A program made the translations under genes and the position numbers. Shown here piece by piece: positions 41,088-50,816 of a DNA stretch of 64,000 bases. The notes under the pieces are model-generated. The model worked only from the letters and a program-made list of their open reading frames with translations, did not search any database and was not told where the DNA came from. The DNA comes from an uncultured Planctomycetaceae bacterium (GTDB lineage: Bacteria > Planctomycetota > Planctomycetia > Planctomycetales > Planctomycetaceae), in the NCBI GenBank assembly GCA_903871805.1, contig CAIQIE010000209.1, forward strand, positions 1-64,000, read 5' to 3'. How positions within the stretch are numbered: position 1 is the stretch's first letter; each line of letters opens with the position of its first letter.

Positions 41088-41899
41088 CTCATCCGCAATC
41101 CACAACTCAACCAGGCACTCGTCGCCCTTCAACGGAAATCCTGATACCACTCGTGGTTTTTGGATTGTTTATCGGCGCATGGCATCTGGGGGTCTCCTTC
41201 TGGAAAATCAGTCCGGTACTGTTTCCTGGACCCGTTGCCGTTGGAACAGCCTTGTGGAAGATTCATACGGAACTGTTTCATGCCGTCTGCAGGACGGCGC
41301 TGGCGGCATTTACGGGGCTTAGCATCAGCGTGGTTACCGGTACGCTGATTGCCTTCGCGTTTTCGCAGTCCTCGGCAATTCGACGGGCTTTCTACCCCTA
41401 TGCGGTTCTGCTTCAGACTGTTCCAATCATTGCCATTGCTCCTGTGGTAATTGTCACACTGGGTCGCGGATTTCTTAGTATTTCCCTGGTTGCAGCCATA
41501 CTGAGCCTTTTCCCAATTATCACAAGTACCACCACGGGACTGTTGCAGGTGGATTCGTCACTTCTGGACCTGTTTCGGCTGAACCGCGCAACTCGTCTGC
41601 AGACACTCCTTCGCCTGCGTGTTCCGTCGGCACTGCCGTACCTGATTTCCGGCATCCGTATTTCCAGCGGCAGTGCGATTGTCGGAGCAATTGTGGGTGA
41701 GTTCTTTGTTGGTTCTGGGACGCCGGGCCTTGGGGCGCTGATTCAGCGAAAATCGGCTTCCTTAAACATGTCAGAACTCTATGCCACCGTTTTCGTGGCG
41801 ACCATTCTGGGAACTGCTGTCTTCGCTGGGATCACAGCGCTTGGCGAAGCCATTTTGCGGCGCTGGTTTGGTATGAGCCTTAGTGAGCGAGGTCGCTGA
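41084..41899 (+). CDS. ABC transporter permease (SsuC/TauC-like)
   Basis: Overlaps the ATPase by 4 nt; multiple TM segments; EAA-like loop DLFRLNRATRLQTLLRLRVPSALPYLISGIRISSGSAIVGAIVGEFF. Confidence 0.93.
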   Translation: MTHPQSTTQPGTRRPSTEILIPLVVFGLFIGAWHLGVSFWKISPVLFPGPVAVGTALWKIHTELFHAVCRTALAAFTGLSISVVTGTLIAFAFSQSSAIRRAFYPYAVLLQTVPIIAIAPVVIVTLGRGFLSISLVAAILSLFPIITSTTTGLLQVDSSLLDLFRLNRATRLQTLLRLRVPSALPYLISGIRISSGSAIVGAIVGEFFVGSGTPGLGALIQRKSASLNMSELYATVFVATILGTAVFAGITALGEAILRRWFGMSLSERGR

Positions 41900-41925
41900 A
41901 GCCTGTGGTGCCTGCGAAATCCGCG

Positions 41926-43332
41926 TCAGGCTAAAATACTGCTGATGACTTCACCACGGCTGATGGGTAAAGGCCGTCCCAGGGTGTCAGTAATCGTCGC
42001 ATGGGGATCCAGCCCAAGGCAGTGGAAGATCGTCGCCGTCAGATCCTGCGGAGAAACGCGACCCTCTTTGGCATAGGCTCCGATGTCATCCGATGCACCA
42101 TAGACTGTGCCGCCCTGCACGCCGCCTCCTGCCAGCGCCACGGAAAACACATGGCCCCAGTGATCACGCCCACCGGCTCCGTTGAATCGCGGCGTTCTGC
42201 CAAATTCGGCCATGACCACGACCAGAGTTTCCTGCAGCATCCCGCGTTCAGTCAGGTCGTCCACAAGAGCCGCCAGGGCCTGATCCGCGGATGGGCACAG
42301 GACATCTTTCAGACGCTGCGATTCTCGCGCATGACTATCCCAGCATGGGGCATCACTGGGCTCTTCGGGCCCGCGATACCAATTCACCTGAACCAGAGAG
42401 ACGCCGGCTTCCACAAGTCGGCGCCCCATCAGAACACTCTGACCAAACTGGCTGCGTCCATAACGATCCCTCGTGGCCGCAGATTCATGTTCCAGCTCAA
42501 AAGCCTGACGTGCCGGAGAAGAACCCAACACATCAAACGCTTTTTCTGTCAATTGGTCATAGGTCTCTTCGGCGGTGATGGACGCCGTTGCGGGCAGACT
42601 GGTTCTCAGGTTCTGAAGTAGTTGCCGACGAGCCTGAAGGCGACCGTCAGAGATGTCGCTGCTGAGACTGAATTCGTCGATTCGGTAGGCAGGATTTGCA
42701 GGCTGACAATTCAGTAACCAGGGCTCTACGGCCTGCCCCAGAAAACCGGCGTCCTGCCCAGGCCACACACTGCCATCGGTATTGAAAATTCTGTGAGGCA
42801 ACCGAATGGCCGCCGGCAACTGGCCTCGAGGCGAGAGCAGGCGGCGAGTCATTGCGCCGAGGTTGGGGAAGTCGTTTGGAAACCCCGGATTGACATTTTC
42901 GGCATTCATCGGGGCATGCGGTTGCCCGGTCAGCATGTAATAGCCACTGGACGAATGCGCGTTGTCTCCCGTGGACATTGCCCGCAAAATTGCCAGTCGA
43001 TCGGTAATCAACGCGGTTCGCGGCCAGAGTTCGCAAATCTGTAACCCGGGGACAGCCGTAGAGACCGGTCCAAACTGTCCCCGAACTTCTGCCGGGGCAT
43101 TGGGCTTGGGATCGAACGTCGAATGCTGCGGAGGACCACCCATCAGGAACAGCACGATACAAGCCTTTGCCTGACCACCCGTGGAAGCGACCGCATCAGG
43201 AGCAGCGTTGGCAACAGACCCATCCAGCCATGGCATCGTCAGCCCCAGCGCACCCAACCCGCCAGCACGCAGCAGTTCTCTTCGCTGAAATCCTTCGCAC
43301 AGCCGAACGGCCGATTGCTGCAGGCTGAGCAT
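41926..43332 (-). CDS. DUF1501 domain-containing protein
   Basis: FQRRELLRAGGLGALGLTMPWLDG, LFLMGGPPQHSTFDPKPNAPAEVRGQFGP, MAEFGRTPRFNGAGGRDHWGHVFSVALAGGGVQGG. Start at 43332 preferred over 43491. Confidence 0.93.
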   Translation of the reverse strand: MLSLQQSAVRLCEGFQRRELLRAGGLGALGLTMPWLDGSVANAAPDAVASTGGQAKACIVLFLMGGPPQHSTFDPKPNAPAEVRGQFGPVSTAVPGLQICELWPRTALITDRLAILRAMSTGDNAHSSSGYYMLTGQPHAPMNAENVNPGFPNDFPNLGAMTRRLLSPRGQLPAAIRLPHRIFNTDGSVWPGQDAGFLGQAVEPWLLNCQPANPAYRIDEFSLSSDISDGRLQARRQLLQNLRTSLPATASITAEETYDQLTEKAFDVLGSSPARQAFELEHESAATRDRYGRSQFGQSVLMGRRLVEAGVSLVQVNWYRGPEEPSDAPCWDSHARESQRLKDVLCPSADQALAALVDDLTERGMLQETLVVVMAEFGRTPRFNGAGGRDHWGHVFSVALAGGGVQGGTVYGASDDIGAYAKEGRVSPQDLTATIFHCLGLDPHATITDTLGRPLPISRGEVISSILA

Positions 43333-44024
43333 AGTTGGTGGTTCCGATAAGCAGATACGAGAGGCGGGCAGGGGGAGGGGAAGGTCATTGCAGTCTACCG
43401 CCACGGAAATTCCCAGGCAACGACTTTCCAGACCGAAAATCAACGATTTCAACGGAATTCCGTTGAAAAACGCCGTGTTTTGACCACTCAAACCGGGGCC
43501 AAACCGGGGCCATCCACCTTTAAAAGCCAGTGCCGGTGCCAGGCACCTTGGTATCTGGCCGTTCGAAAAACTGCCCCCAAATTTAAATGGAAGATGTTTT
43601 CATCCTCATCCCAAAAACCAGGCCGTCAAGGCAACCAGGTGCAAGGCACCTTTGGGAACTGGCCAGGCACCCCGGGAACTGGAGCGTGGGGAAAATAGCC
43701 CCCGGAGCTCACGCGAATATCCCGAGTTCAAATAGAATACTTTTTTGTCATTAATCTCCGGAAGGAGAATCGTGGGCTGCGCTACGGGGATGCCAGAAGA
43801 ACGCAGTCCGATATGGGGCTCCGCCGATGAAGTTCGCCAAAGTCTCGTTGTCCGACTAGAATTCAGCGTCGAAGGCTTTATGTTCCCCTCAGGAATCGCC
43901 CGCCGACGGGCTGCGTTCTGTGCTCTGCGGATTTTTCCGGGATGCCAGCGGCGGGTTGGTCGTGTTTTAAATACCTGTGACCAGCAGATGCTCTTTCTTT
44001 AAACTTTGCCTGATTTCTAACGCT

Positions 44025-45434
44025 ATGGACAGCCATTCAGCTGATGCCCATTCCCCTGAATCGTCTTATTCAACGCCTGCGGAAATCCGACCTCAATACC
44101 GGCGGCGACGGGCCCTGATCAGCGGATCACTGGTGCTGTCGCTGGTGGTTTCTGCTGCCATTGTGGCCCCGTCTGTGTTGATGCAGACCTCAGCGAGCAA
44201 CATTCTGCTGGGCTCGGCGGTTGGTGACCATCTTTCTGCACAGTCTGCCGGGGCCGAGGGGGGATGGATGGCTCCGCTTGTCTTCCGGAATGTCGTCATT
44301 TCGGATGACGTCGGAGCAATCGAATGCACCATTCCCGAACTGCAGACATCGAAGGGGCTTTTGCAATTCCTGCTGGGTGGCGGCGATGTGACGCAGTTAA
44401 CTCTGCGGGATGCGGTGATGAAGATTCATATTGGCGACGATGGCCAGTGGCCGAAATTCGGTTCGGAGGAACCATCTGACAGCAGGCTAAACTTCACAAT
44501 TGAAAACGGAAATCTGCAGCTGACCGTTCCCTGGCGGGTTTTGCCACTGGTAGATATTGATCGACTGAATTTGACAGGTCGTGTTGGTCCGAATGAACAA
44601 CAGCGTCGGGTTTTCTCGCTGGATGCTGCGCAGATCTTTGACCGAACACCTTTATCCGAAGCGCATACAGAACAAAACCTGGCACTGATTGCTCCGATAC
44701 TTTCTCAGACAACAAACCTGACGGGCTCTGCATCTGTCTGGCTGGATTCTATTTCGATTCCTCTGGACAACACTGGCAGTCGATCACCGTTTCCCCTTGG
44801 AGGACGGGTTGTCTTTCACGAATTGAATGCACAGCTTCGCGACACGATGGCCAGCCAGCTCACCGTGTTACTCGGCCAGACATCCGGCATGACTCTGCCC
44901 GACCGTATCGCGGTGATTCGGGAGTCTCGCGTCAATTTTGAAATCACGGACGCGGGCATTCATCATGACAGCATGGTTTTTGTGCTGCCTCAGCTGGCCC
45001 CGGATTTCGAGGTAGCATCCAGTGGCACGCTGGGTCTGGATGAAACACTGGATCTGCAACTGGAGGTTCGTTTACCTGCGGTGCTGGGAGACGACAAGCC
45101 TCTGCTGCGTCTTCTGTCTCAGGCCTCGACAACACCCCTTGTACTTTCCGTGACGGGCACAGTGGCAAAACCGATTTTTGGAATACCGGGCGGTTTCAGT
45201 CTTCTGAACAGTCTTGCCCGGGAATTAGACCCGGGGTCTGAGGGTGAAGCGAAGCCTTCGCTTCCGTCAGCGATAGGCGGCCTGATTCAAAGTGCGCGAA
45301 AGCCCAAAGGACCCAACTCTGCGAAATCCATTGCCGGATCTATTCTGAATCTGATTCGGGCAACGGAAAAATCCAACGAAGATACGACCCCGAAAGGCGG
45401 GAAGTCTGACGGAAAAGCGTCCCGGGATAAGTAA
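44025..45434 (+). CDS. Membrane-anchored AsmA-like hypothetical protein
   Basis: One N-terminal TM (RALISGSLVLSLVVSAAIVAPSVLM), then long beta-rich region with DIDRLNLTGRV and FEVASSGTLGLDETLDLQLEVRLPAVL typical of AsmA-like tails. Confidence 0.6.
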   Translation: MDSHSADAHSPESSYSTPAEIRPQYRRRRALISGSLVLSLVVSAAIVAPSVLMQTSASNILLGSAVGDHLSAQSAGAEGGWMAPLVFRNVVISDDVGAIECTIPELQTSKGLLQFLLGGGDVTQLTLRDAVMKIHIGDDGQWPKFGSEEPSDSRLNFTIENGNLQLTVPWRVLPLVDIDRLNLTGRVGPNEQQRRVFSLDAAQIFDRTPLSEAHTEQNLALIAPILSQTTNLTGSASVWLDSISIPLDNTGSRSPFPLGGRVVFHELNAQLRDTMASQLTVLLGQTSGMTLPDRIAVIRESRVNFEITDAGIHHDSMVFVLPQLAPDFEVASSGTLGLDETLDLQLEVRLPAVLGDDKPLLRLLSQASTTPLVLSVTGTVAKPIFGIPGGFSLLNSLARELDPGSEGEAKPSLPSAIGGLIQSARKPKGPNSAKSIAGSILNLIRATEKSNEDTTPKGGKSDGKASRDK

Positions 45435-45489
45435 CAGCACGGGCTGGCTTGCGATCCGGACCCTTGACAGAGCGAACTGACAATTGGCG

Positions 45490-46245
45490 TTATTCGACAG
45501 AGATCGGAAGGCTACCGGTCTCGGAATGCTTCAGTGCTAAAACTCGCAGCAACCGATTGAGTACTCGAGAATTCCACTCGTAGCTTTGACACTTCTGGCA
45601 CAACCTCAGCACGCCACCACCGGACAGTCCTTTGCGCCAACCCCCCGGCAATCGACACGTGGCATTTTCGCCGCGCACAATAATCAGCGGCTGCACACGC
45701 TTACCGGTAGAGTTCTCCAGCCACTCAAGAAATGGACCGCGAGCCCTGAAGTTATCGCGACTGGTGCCCATTACCGAAGACGTTGGTACCAGCAACTGAA
45801 GCTGATACTGTCCTGCGTGACTGATTGCACATTGAAGGCCCATGCGAATGGACTGTTCTGCATGCCGATAGGTGTGCATGTCCTGGCAACCGGGCAGAAC
45901 CACCAGTGATCGTGCTGACAGCTCGATTGCCATGTCTACAGCACGAGCAGTGTCGTCCTGCGCCTGTTCAAAGGTCATTCCCATGCTGCCGGTGAATCCA
46001 CCGCTGTAGCCAAGACTACTGACAGAAATCCCGGCGTCAGAAAGGATATGCTGCGCTCTTGCAGAATCAATCTGCTGCAACTGCTGTCGACGAACGCTGA
46101 CATATCGCACACCCTGTGCAACGAGTGCTTCAGCTTCCGCCAGAAGTTCGTCAGCGGTCCGGGAACGCAGTGGATGAGACACTGCGATGCGAGAGACCAG
46201 AGATTGCTTCACCCAGTCCGGTTGTTGTTCGAGAAAGACATCCAT
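45490..46245 (-). CDS. Sugar phosphate isomerase/epimerase-like TIM-barrel protein
   Basis: AGISVSSLGYSGGFTGSMGMTFEQAQDDTARAVDMAIELSARSLVVLPGCQ resembles xylose-isomerase-like TIM barrels. Confidence 0.6.
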   Translation of the reverse strand: MDVFLEQQPDWVKQSLVSRIAVSHPLRSRTADELLAEAEALVAQGVRYVSVRRQQLQQIDSARAQHILSDAGISVSSLGYSGGFTGSMGMTFEQAQDDTARAVDMAIELSARSLVVLPGCQDMHTYRHAEQSIRMGLQCAISHAGQYQLQLLVPTSSVMGTSRDNFRARGPFLEWLENSTGKRVQPLIIVRGENATCRLPGGWRKGLSGGGVLRLCQKCQSYEWNSRVLNRLLRVLALKHSETGSLPISVE

Positions 46246-46535
46246 CGGGATCGTTGCAGGCCTTTACTGGAACAGTTGGTGAATACGTCTAAGTGTCCGC
46301 TTAAAGTTTTCTGACAACAGATCCGGGGCTGACTTGCCCGTTTCAAATGCTGTTCAGGTCTTCGATCAAACACTGACAACCGAAGTTGACATGGTCTTCT
46401 TCGATGGGCGGTACTGTGAAACAATTGACCTCTTCTGTAAACGCTGAACCACAAAGAAATCCAGGGATACGCGGGTAATCATCCGAACCGTCTCAACTGC
46501 CTGCTGTTCTGCTTGACGAACAGGATTCTTCTGAC

Positions 46536-46687
46536 TATCGCTTTGTCAAACCTTAGTTTTTGGGTTACGTCATTCCCGCGCAGGCGGGAATCCAGTGCCG
46601 CGATCCGGATTCCCGCCTGCGCGGGAATGACGGTGAACCCCAATTTCACGTCGGTGAACCCCAATTTCAAGCTTTGACAAAGCACTA
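46536..46687 (+). repeat. MITE-like element copy 1 with internal hairpin
   Basis: Ends TATCGCTTTGTCAAA...CTTTGACAAAGCACTA. Internal perfect arms CGTCATTCCCGCGCAGGCGGGAATCC / GGATTCCCGCCTGCGCGGGAATGACG. Confidence 0.85.
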
Positions 46688-46909
46688 CCGCTTCCGTTCA
46701 GCTTCCTGATCCTGCAAGCCTTCCCGAATAAATTGCGTATTCCCGCAAAAGATGGTTCCCAAACTGAACTCTGACGCAGGGCATTGTTCTGTATCAACTG
46801 CAGCAGATTGGGCGAATGTGCGTTGATCGCACTGGGTCCTGCCTGTCATGATATCAGAGATTCTGGCTTCCAGACGATCTGCTCAGACTTCTGCCTCAGG
46901 CGATCTCCA

Positions 46910-49900
46910 ATGCTCCTTCGAATTCTCAGCCAATTCACCTTCCTACTGCTGCTTTTGCAGGCCTTCCCTTGCTTCGCAGAAGATTTTTTTCGCAATCAAG
47001 TCGCACCGATTCTGCAGCGACGCTGCCTGAGCTGCCACAATTCGGACGATCGAAAAGGGCAGTTTTCGCTTCAGACCAGGGATGAACTGAATTCGTCTGG
47101 TATGGTGGATCCGGAGAATCCCGACAGCAGTTTGCTGATTACAGAGATTACCAGCAGCGACGGCAAACCTGCTTCCATGCCAAAGGACGGAAAGTCGTTG
47201 ACGAATGACGAGGTAACTGTGCTCAGACAGTGGGTGCGTGGTGGCGCCCTATGGCCCGATGACTTTCAGCTTACCGAAGCGGTTGTTGATGACTTTCAGT
47301 GGTGGTCTTTTCAGCCTCTTCAAAATCCGGAAGTGCCTGCCTTTGAAGACGCACAGGCCCGCGAGTGGATTCGCAACCCTGTCGATGCATTTATTCTTCG
47401 GGGCCTTCGCACTCAGGGACTTTCGCCATCTCCTGAGGCCGATCGCCGAACGCTGATTCGTCGAGTCACTTTTGATCTGCTGGGACTGCCGCCCACGCCC
47501 ACCGAAGTTGATGCCTTTGTGAAGGATGAAGATCCGAACGCCTGGGACAAACTGGTCGAACGTCTGCTGGCTTCACCCCACTATGGCGAACGCTGGGCGC
47601 GACACTGGCTGGATGTTGTACGGTATGCGGACACCTGTGGTTACGACAAAGATAAGCTTCGCCCCAATGCATGGCCCTACCGCGATTACGTCATTCGGTC
47701 ATTCAACACCGACAAACCGTATGCGCGCTTCGTTCGTGAACAGGTCGCCGGAGATGTCCTTTATCCCGGCGATCCCGATGGTATTCTCGGTCTGGGATTC
47801 CTCGCTGCCGGGCCGTGGGATTTCATTGGCCATGTTGAGGTACCCGAATCCAAAATTGATGGCAAGGTGGCCCGCAATCTGGATCGAGATGATATGGCCA
47901 CCGGAACACTGAACACGTTTTGCAGCCTGACGATTCAGTGTGCCCGCTGTCACAACCATAAATTTGATCCGTTCACTCAGCAGCACTACTATGGACTGCA
48001 ATCCGTGTTTGCTGCCGTCGATCGTGCTGAACGGCGTTATGACACAGATCCGGAAACAGAGACGAAACGTACTGAGCTGGCAGCCGCCCGGGCCGCAGCC
48101 ACTTCAGAGTCCGATCGCATGGAAGCAGAAATTCGCAGCGAAGGCGGCGAGAAACTCGCAGCCATGAACAAACAACTGGCAGAGCTGAAACCTCTGGCGG
48201 GAGTTGCCCCAAAACGTCCGGAATATGGTTACCACAGCGAGATTGCTGCCAAACAGGATACCACCAAATGGGTGGAAGTGGATCTCGGATCGGTTCAGGA
48301 GATCACTTCGATTTCACTGCATCCCTGCCATGACGATTTTGGTGGAATTGGTGCCGGCTTCGGTTTTCCCATACGATTTCAGATCGCACTGGCAGCCTCT
48401 GTCAGCGAAGACCAGAAGCCATCTGACTATCAGGTTGTTCTGGATGAGACCAGTACGGATTTTCCCAACCCTGGTCTGACACCTGTTTCCTGCTCAGTGA
48501 CTCGTTCAGCCAGATTTGTCCGCGTTACGGCGACACGCCTGGCGAATCGGTCGAATGACTTCATCTTTTCTCTGGCGGAAGTCACCGTTCTAAATTCTGA
48601 GGGTCGAAATCTCGCCGCTGCCGCCACCATCACGGCTCTCGATTCGATAGAAGCCCCCGAACGCTGGCGGAAAACTAATCTGACCGATGGCATCTGGCCG
48701 GCACCAGTAAATGCAGACGCCGAAAAGCAACTTGCCGAAGTCTCAAAGGCACACGCAGCTTTAATGCAGACTCTGGTGACGCCCGCACGTCAGGCGAAAC
48801 GTACTCAGTTGCAGGCAGTCATCGAAAACGTCGATCGCGAACTGGCCGCGTTGCCTACAGGCCGCATGGTCTACGCCGCGGCTACCCATTTTCCGGCTCA
48901 GGGTAATTTCATCCCTACTCAGGGCAAACCACGCGTCGTTCGACTGCTGCATCGAGGTAACGAAACGCAACCCCGTGATGAAGTCACACCAGGAACGGTA
49001 CCGTTGTCGGCAGCGGATGTCCCCACTTTTCCTCTGACGGCAGAACATTCCGAAGCCGATCGTCGAGCTGCTCTTGCCGAATGGATCACTCGCCCTGAAC
49101 ATCCCACAACATGGCGTTCCATAGTCAATCGCGTCTGGCAGTATCATTTCGGCCGGGCCATTGTGGATTCACCGAATGACTTTGGACGTATGGGACAACT
49201 TCCAGTACACCCGGAACTGCTGGACTGGCTGGCCAGTGACTTTCTTCGCCAGGGGCAGTCCTTCAAAACACTGCATCGATTAATTGTTACCAGCAGCACG
49301 TACCGCCAGTCGTCTGCTGAAAACGTCGAATCCGCTCTGAAGGATAGTGACAATCAGTTTCTGTGGAGAATGCATCGACGGCGCCTGACAGCTGAAGAAA
49401 TCCGCGACGCCATACTGATGGTCAGCGGAAAACTCAATCCGGATATGGGCGGGCCTGGATTCTACCTGTTTGAACTGGAAAAGACCGATCACTCACCTCA
49501 TTACGAATATCACAAGTTCAATCCGGAAGATACGCGATCTCATCGTCGCAGCGTTTATCGGTTTATCGTTCGGTCGCAGCCTGATCCCTTCATGACAACT
49601 CTGGACTGCGCAGATTCGTCCCAAAGCACTCCGCGGCGACATGAAACGCTGACTGCTCTGCAGGCTCTTTCTCTGCTGAATAATCCCTTCAACCTGACGA
49701 TGGCTCGTCATTTTTCTGAACGGTTGCAGAAGGAAACTATGTCCACAGATGAGCAGTTGAACCTGGCATGGAAACTTCTGACAGGTCGGGAACCGGAGAG
49801 TTCAGAATTAAGTTCTTTGAAGACTTATGCTGAGCAACATGGGCTTCCTGCTCTGTGCCGATTACTGCTGAACCTGAATGAATTTGTGTTTGTGGACTGA
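46910..49900 (+). CDS. PSCyt1/DUF1549/DUF1553 secreted protein with discoidin-like insertion
   Basis: CLSCHNSDDRKGQFSLQTRDEL, CARCHNHKFDPFTQQHYYGL, IVNRVWQYHFGRAIVDSPNDFG; insertion TTKWVEVDLGSVQEITSISLHPCHDD...ARFVRVTATRL. Confidence 0.95.
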   Translation: MLLRILSQFTFLLLLLQAFPCFAEDFFRNQVAPILQRRCLSCHNSDDRKGQFSLQTRDELNSSGMVDPENPDSSLLITEITSSDGKPASMPKDGKSLTNDEVTVLRQWVRGGALWPDDFQLTEAVVDDFQWWSFQPLQNPEVPAFEDAQAREWIRNPVDAFILRGLRTQGLSPSPEADRRTLIRRVTFDLLGLPPTPTEVDAFVKDEDPNAWDKLVERLLASPHYGERWARHWLDVVRYADTCGYDKDKLRPNAWPYRDYVIRSFNTDKPYARFVREQVAGDVLYPGDPDGILGLGFLAAGPWDFIGHVEVPESKIDGKVARNLDRDDMATGTLNTFCSLTIQCARCHNHKFDPFTQQHYYGLQSVFAAVDRAERRYDTDPETETKRTELAAARAAATSESDRMEAEIRSEGGEKLAAMNKQLAELKPLAGVAPKRPEYGYHSEIAAKQDTTKWVEVDLGSVQEITSISLHPCHDDFGGIGAGFGFPIRFQIALAASVSEDQKPSDYQVVLDETSTDFPNPGLTPVSCSVTRSARFVRVTATRLANRSNDFIFSLAEVTVLNSEGRNLAAAATITALDSIEAPERWRKTNLTDGIWPAPVNADAEKQLAEVSKAHAALMQTLVTPARQAKRTQLQAVIENVDRELAALPTGRMVYAAATHFPAQGNFIPTQGKPRVVRLLHRGNETQPRDEVTPGTVPLSAADVPTFPLTAEHSEADRRAALAEWITRPEHPTTWRSIVNRVWQYHFGRAIVDSPNDFGRMGQLPVHPELLDWLASDFLRQGQSFKTLHRLIVTSSTYRQSSAENVESALKDSDNQFLWRMHRRRLTAEEIRDAILMVSGKLNPDMGGPGFYLFELEKTDHSPHYEYHKFNPEDTRSHRRSVYRFIVRSQPDPFMTTLDCADSSQSTPRRHETLTALQALSLLNNPFNLTMARHFSERLQKETMSTDEQLNLAWKLLTGREPESSELSSLKTYAEQHGLPALCRLLLNLNEFVFVD

Positions 49901-50019
49901 ATCAGGACAATGGGTCGACTGCGAACTGCTGCCACGCTGCCTTGTCAGGACAACAGTACGTTGACACGATTAACAATCAGACCATTTGAACCATCGCATT
50001 CGAAACACCGCACTGATCC

Positions 50020-50200
50020 CGAGGATCTGCTCCTGTTTTGCCTTCAGCCATCCGATGCCGGCGGAGCAGGGCAGCACGGATGGTGCAGACCCCGCTGATA
50101 CGGCCGGTCCAGACATTATTTTGATTCTCTGTGACGATCCTGGCTGGTGCAACCCTGCCTGTTTCAGCAACGCTGAACCGACAAGCATCAAACTCAGAGT
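50020..50200 (+). pseudogene. Possible decayed N-terminus of a sulfatase gene
   Basis: In-frame GPDIILILCDDPGWCNPACFSNAEP resembles the sulfatase N-terminal strand PNI(V/L)LI(L/V)ADDLGWGDLGCYG; no intact sulfatase ORF follows. Confidence 0.45.
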
Positions 50201-50254
50201 TGGTCGAAGGGCGCTCGGCAGATCGTTGTTGAGTGAACATGATGACTTGCTGCG

Positions 50255-50737
50255 TCAGAGGCTTTTATTACCGGGGACGCCGGGGCTGCGGTGGGTAGCG
50301 AAGTAGCGATTGTCCCGAATCCAGTCTTCCCGAGTGTACGAAATTACCGAGGTGTCCGTTTCGCGAACTTCCAGCAGCGATAACCGAAACCCCAATTCTG
50401 TAATCTCTGTGAATAGCATCCACGCAAGATTCTCGACGCTGGTCGGTCCGTTGAACAATTTCAGCTTGAAGTTTTCCCCGGTCCGACAGCAGTGGTCTCT
50501 GAGTGTTTCGTAGAGTGGGTCCTGGATATTGATCAGCATCCCATGGTCGTAGTGTTCCTTCAGCCATGGTTCGACCTTTTCGTCGAATGTGCCAAAAAGA
50601 GTACTGATTTCGCCATCACGTTCGACTTCGAAGAAACAGCGGACTCCGTAGCGATGTCCGTGAGGATTACTGCATTTGTCCTTCAATGTTTCATTTCGAT
50701 GGGCCGCGTAAAACTTGTACTCTTTCTGAATGATCAT
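50255..50737 (-). CDS. 6-pyruvoyl-tetrahydropterin synthase / QueD family protein
   Basis: YKFYAAHRNETLKDKCSNPHGHRYGVRCFFEVE, FGTFDEKVEPWLKEHYDHGMLIN, NGPTSVENLAWMLF, LLEVRETDTSVISY. Confidence 0.9.
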   Translation of the reverse strand: MIIQKEYKFYAAHRNETLKDKCSNPHGHRYGVRCFFEVERDGEISTLFGTFDEKVEPWLKEHYDHGMLINIQDPLYETLRDHCCRTGENFKLKLFNGPTSVENLAWMLFTEITELGFRLSLLEVRETDTSVISYTREDWIRDNRYFATHRSPGVPGNKSL

Positions 50738-50816
50738 TGATTCTCTCCGGAGACGCTGCTGTTCGACGTGCCGAAGCATACCAGGAACCGTTCCCTTTTT
50801 CCCGAAATACCTGCCC

